Below are positions 5,652-5,659 of a stretch of 5,659 nucleotides of DNA, piece by piece. Location of the stretch: positions 1-5,659 of the forward strand of contig DOWN01000115.1 in the NCBI GenBank assembly GCA_003519545.1, given 5' to 3'. Made by a program: the position numbers and the translations under genes. This DNA comes from Bacteroidota bacterium (GTDB taxonomy: Bacteria; Bacteroidota; Ignavibacteria; Tepidaquicellales; Tepidaquicellaceae). Numbering within the stretch: position 1 is the first letter of the stretch; each line of letters begins with the position of its first letter. Under the pieces are notes generated by a model. It was not told the DNA's origin, searched no databases, and worked only from the letters and a program-made list of their open reading frames with translations.

Positions 5652-5657
5652 ATTATA
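5652..5657 (-). promoter_or_regulatory. Candidate -10 element for the minus-strand operon
   Basis: The minus strand reads TATAAT within the palindrome GGTATAATACC at the window edge (5649-5659), about 62 bases before the ATG of the 68-residue gene. The -35 region would lie outside the window, so it cannot be tested here. The 5590-5648 stretch between it and the gene is almost entirely A/T and holds no other clear signal. A canonical TATAAT can arise by chance in DNA this AT-rich, and Bacteroidota promoters often use a different consensus. Confidence 0.3.
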
Positions 5658-5659
5658 CC

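Noticed and set aside
1..5659. CRISPR array, tRNA or rRNA genes, insertion sequences, attachment sites
   Set aside because: No spaced direct repeats, cloverleaf-like segments, transposase frames or terminal inverted repeats were seen on either strand.

Overview
This AT-rich window (GC roughly one third) looks like chromosomal DNA from the Bacteroidota/Chlorobiota/Ignavibacteriota group. The clues are a left-edge fragment resembling the C-terminus of PorV/PorQ-type outer-membrane proteins, an MlaD with the tail style of that group, a fused RibBA, and a near absence of Shine-Dalgarno sequences before most starts. The phylum is an inference; nothing here fixes genus or species.

Layout. At the left edge (2-178, + strand) is the 3' end of a probable beta-barrel outer-membrane protein gene. 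It converges on everything else, and a strong two-way hairpin terminator (205-233) separates the two transcription units. From 5589 down to 238 all genes lie on the minus strand. In transcription order they are: a 68-residue basic protein of unknown function, rpmB (ribosomal protein bL28), a family 2 glycosyltransferase, tgt (tRNA-guanine transglycosylase), yajC (Sec accessory membrane protein), ribBA (both committed steps of riboflavin synthesis), greA (transcript cleavage factor) and an mlaD-like MCE protein. From rpmB to mlaD the genes overlap or are separated by 0-7 bases, which strongly suggests one polycistronic message. The only sizeable gap in the run, 75 bases between the 68-residue gene and rpmB, holds a hairpin followed by a T-run (a possible attenuator) and the clearest ribosome binding site in the window.

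The cluster is mainly housekeeping: translation (bL28, queuosine tRNA modification), transcription (GreA), membrane biogenesis (YajC, MlaD) and cofactor supply (RibBA). The tgt-yajC pair is a widely conserved neighbourhood, but secD/secF do not follow here; ribBA does. No mobile element, CRISPR array, tRNA or rRNA was seen.

The most notable observation is in Tgt. The catalytic residues are intact, but two of the three cysteines of the structural zinc site are replaced by Thr and Ser at exactly aligned positions. Second is the uncharacterised 68-residue basic protein beside rpmB, a plausible lineage-specific ribosome-associated protein. I found no convincing evidence of a wholly new system.
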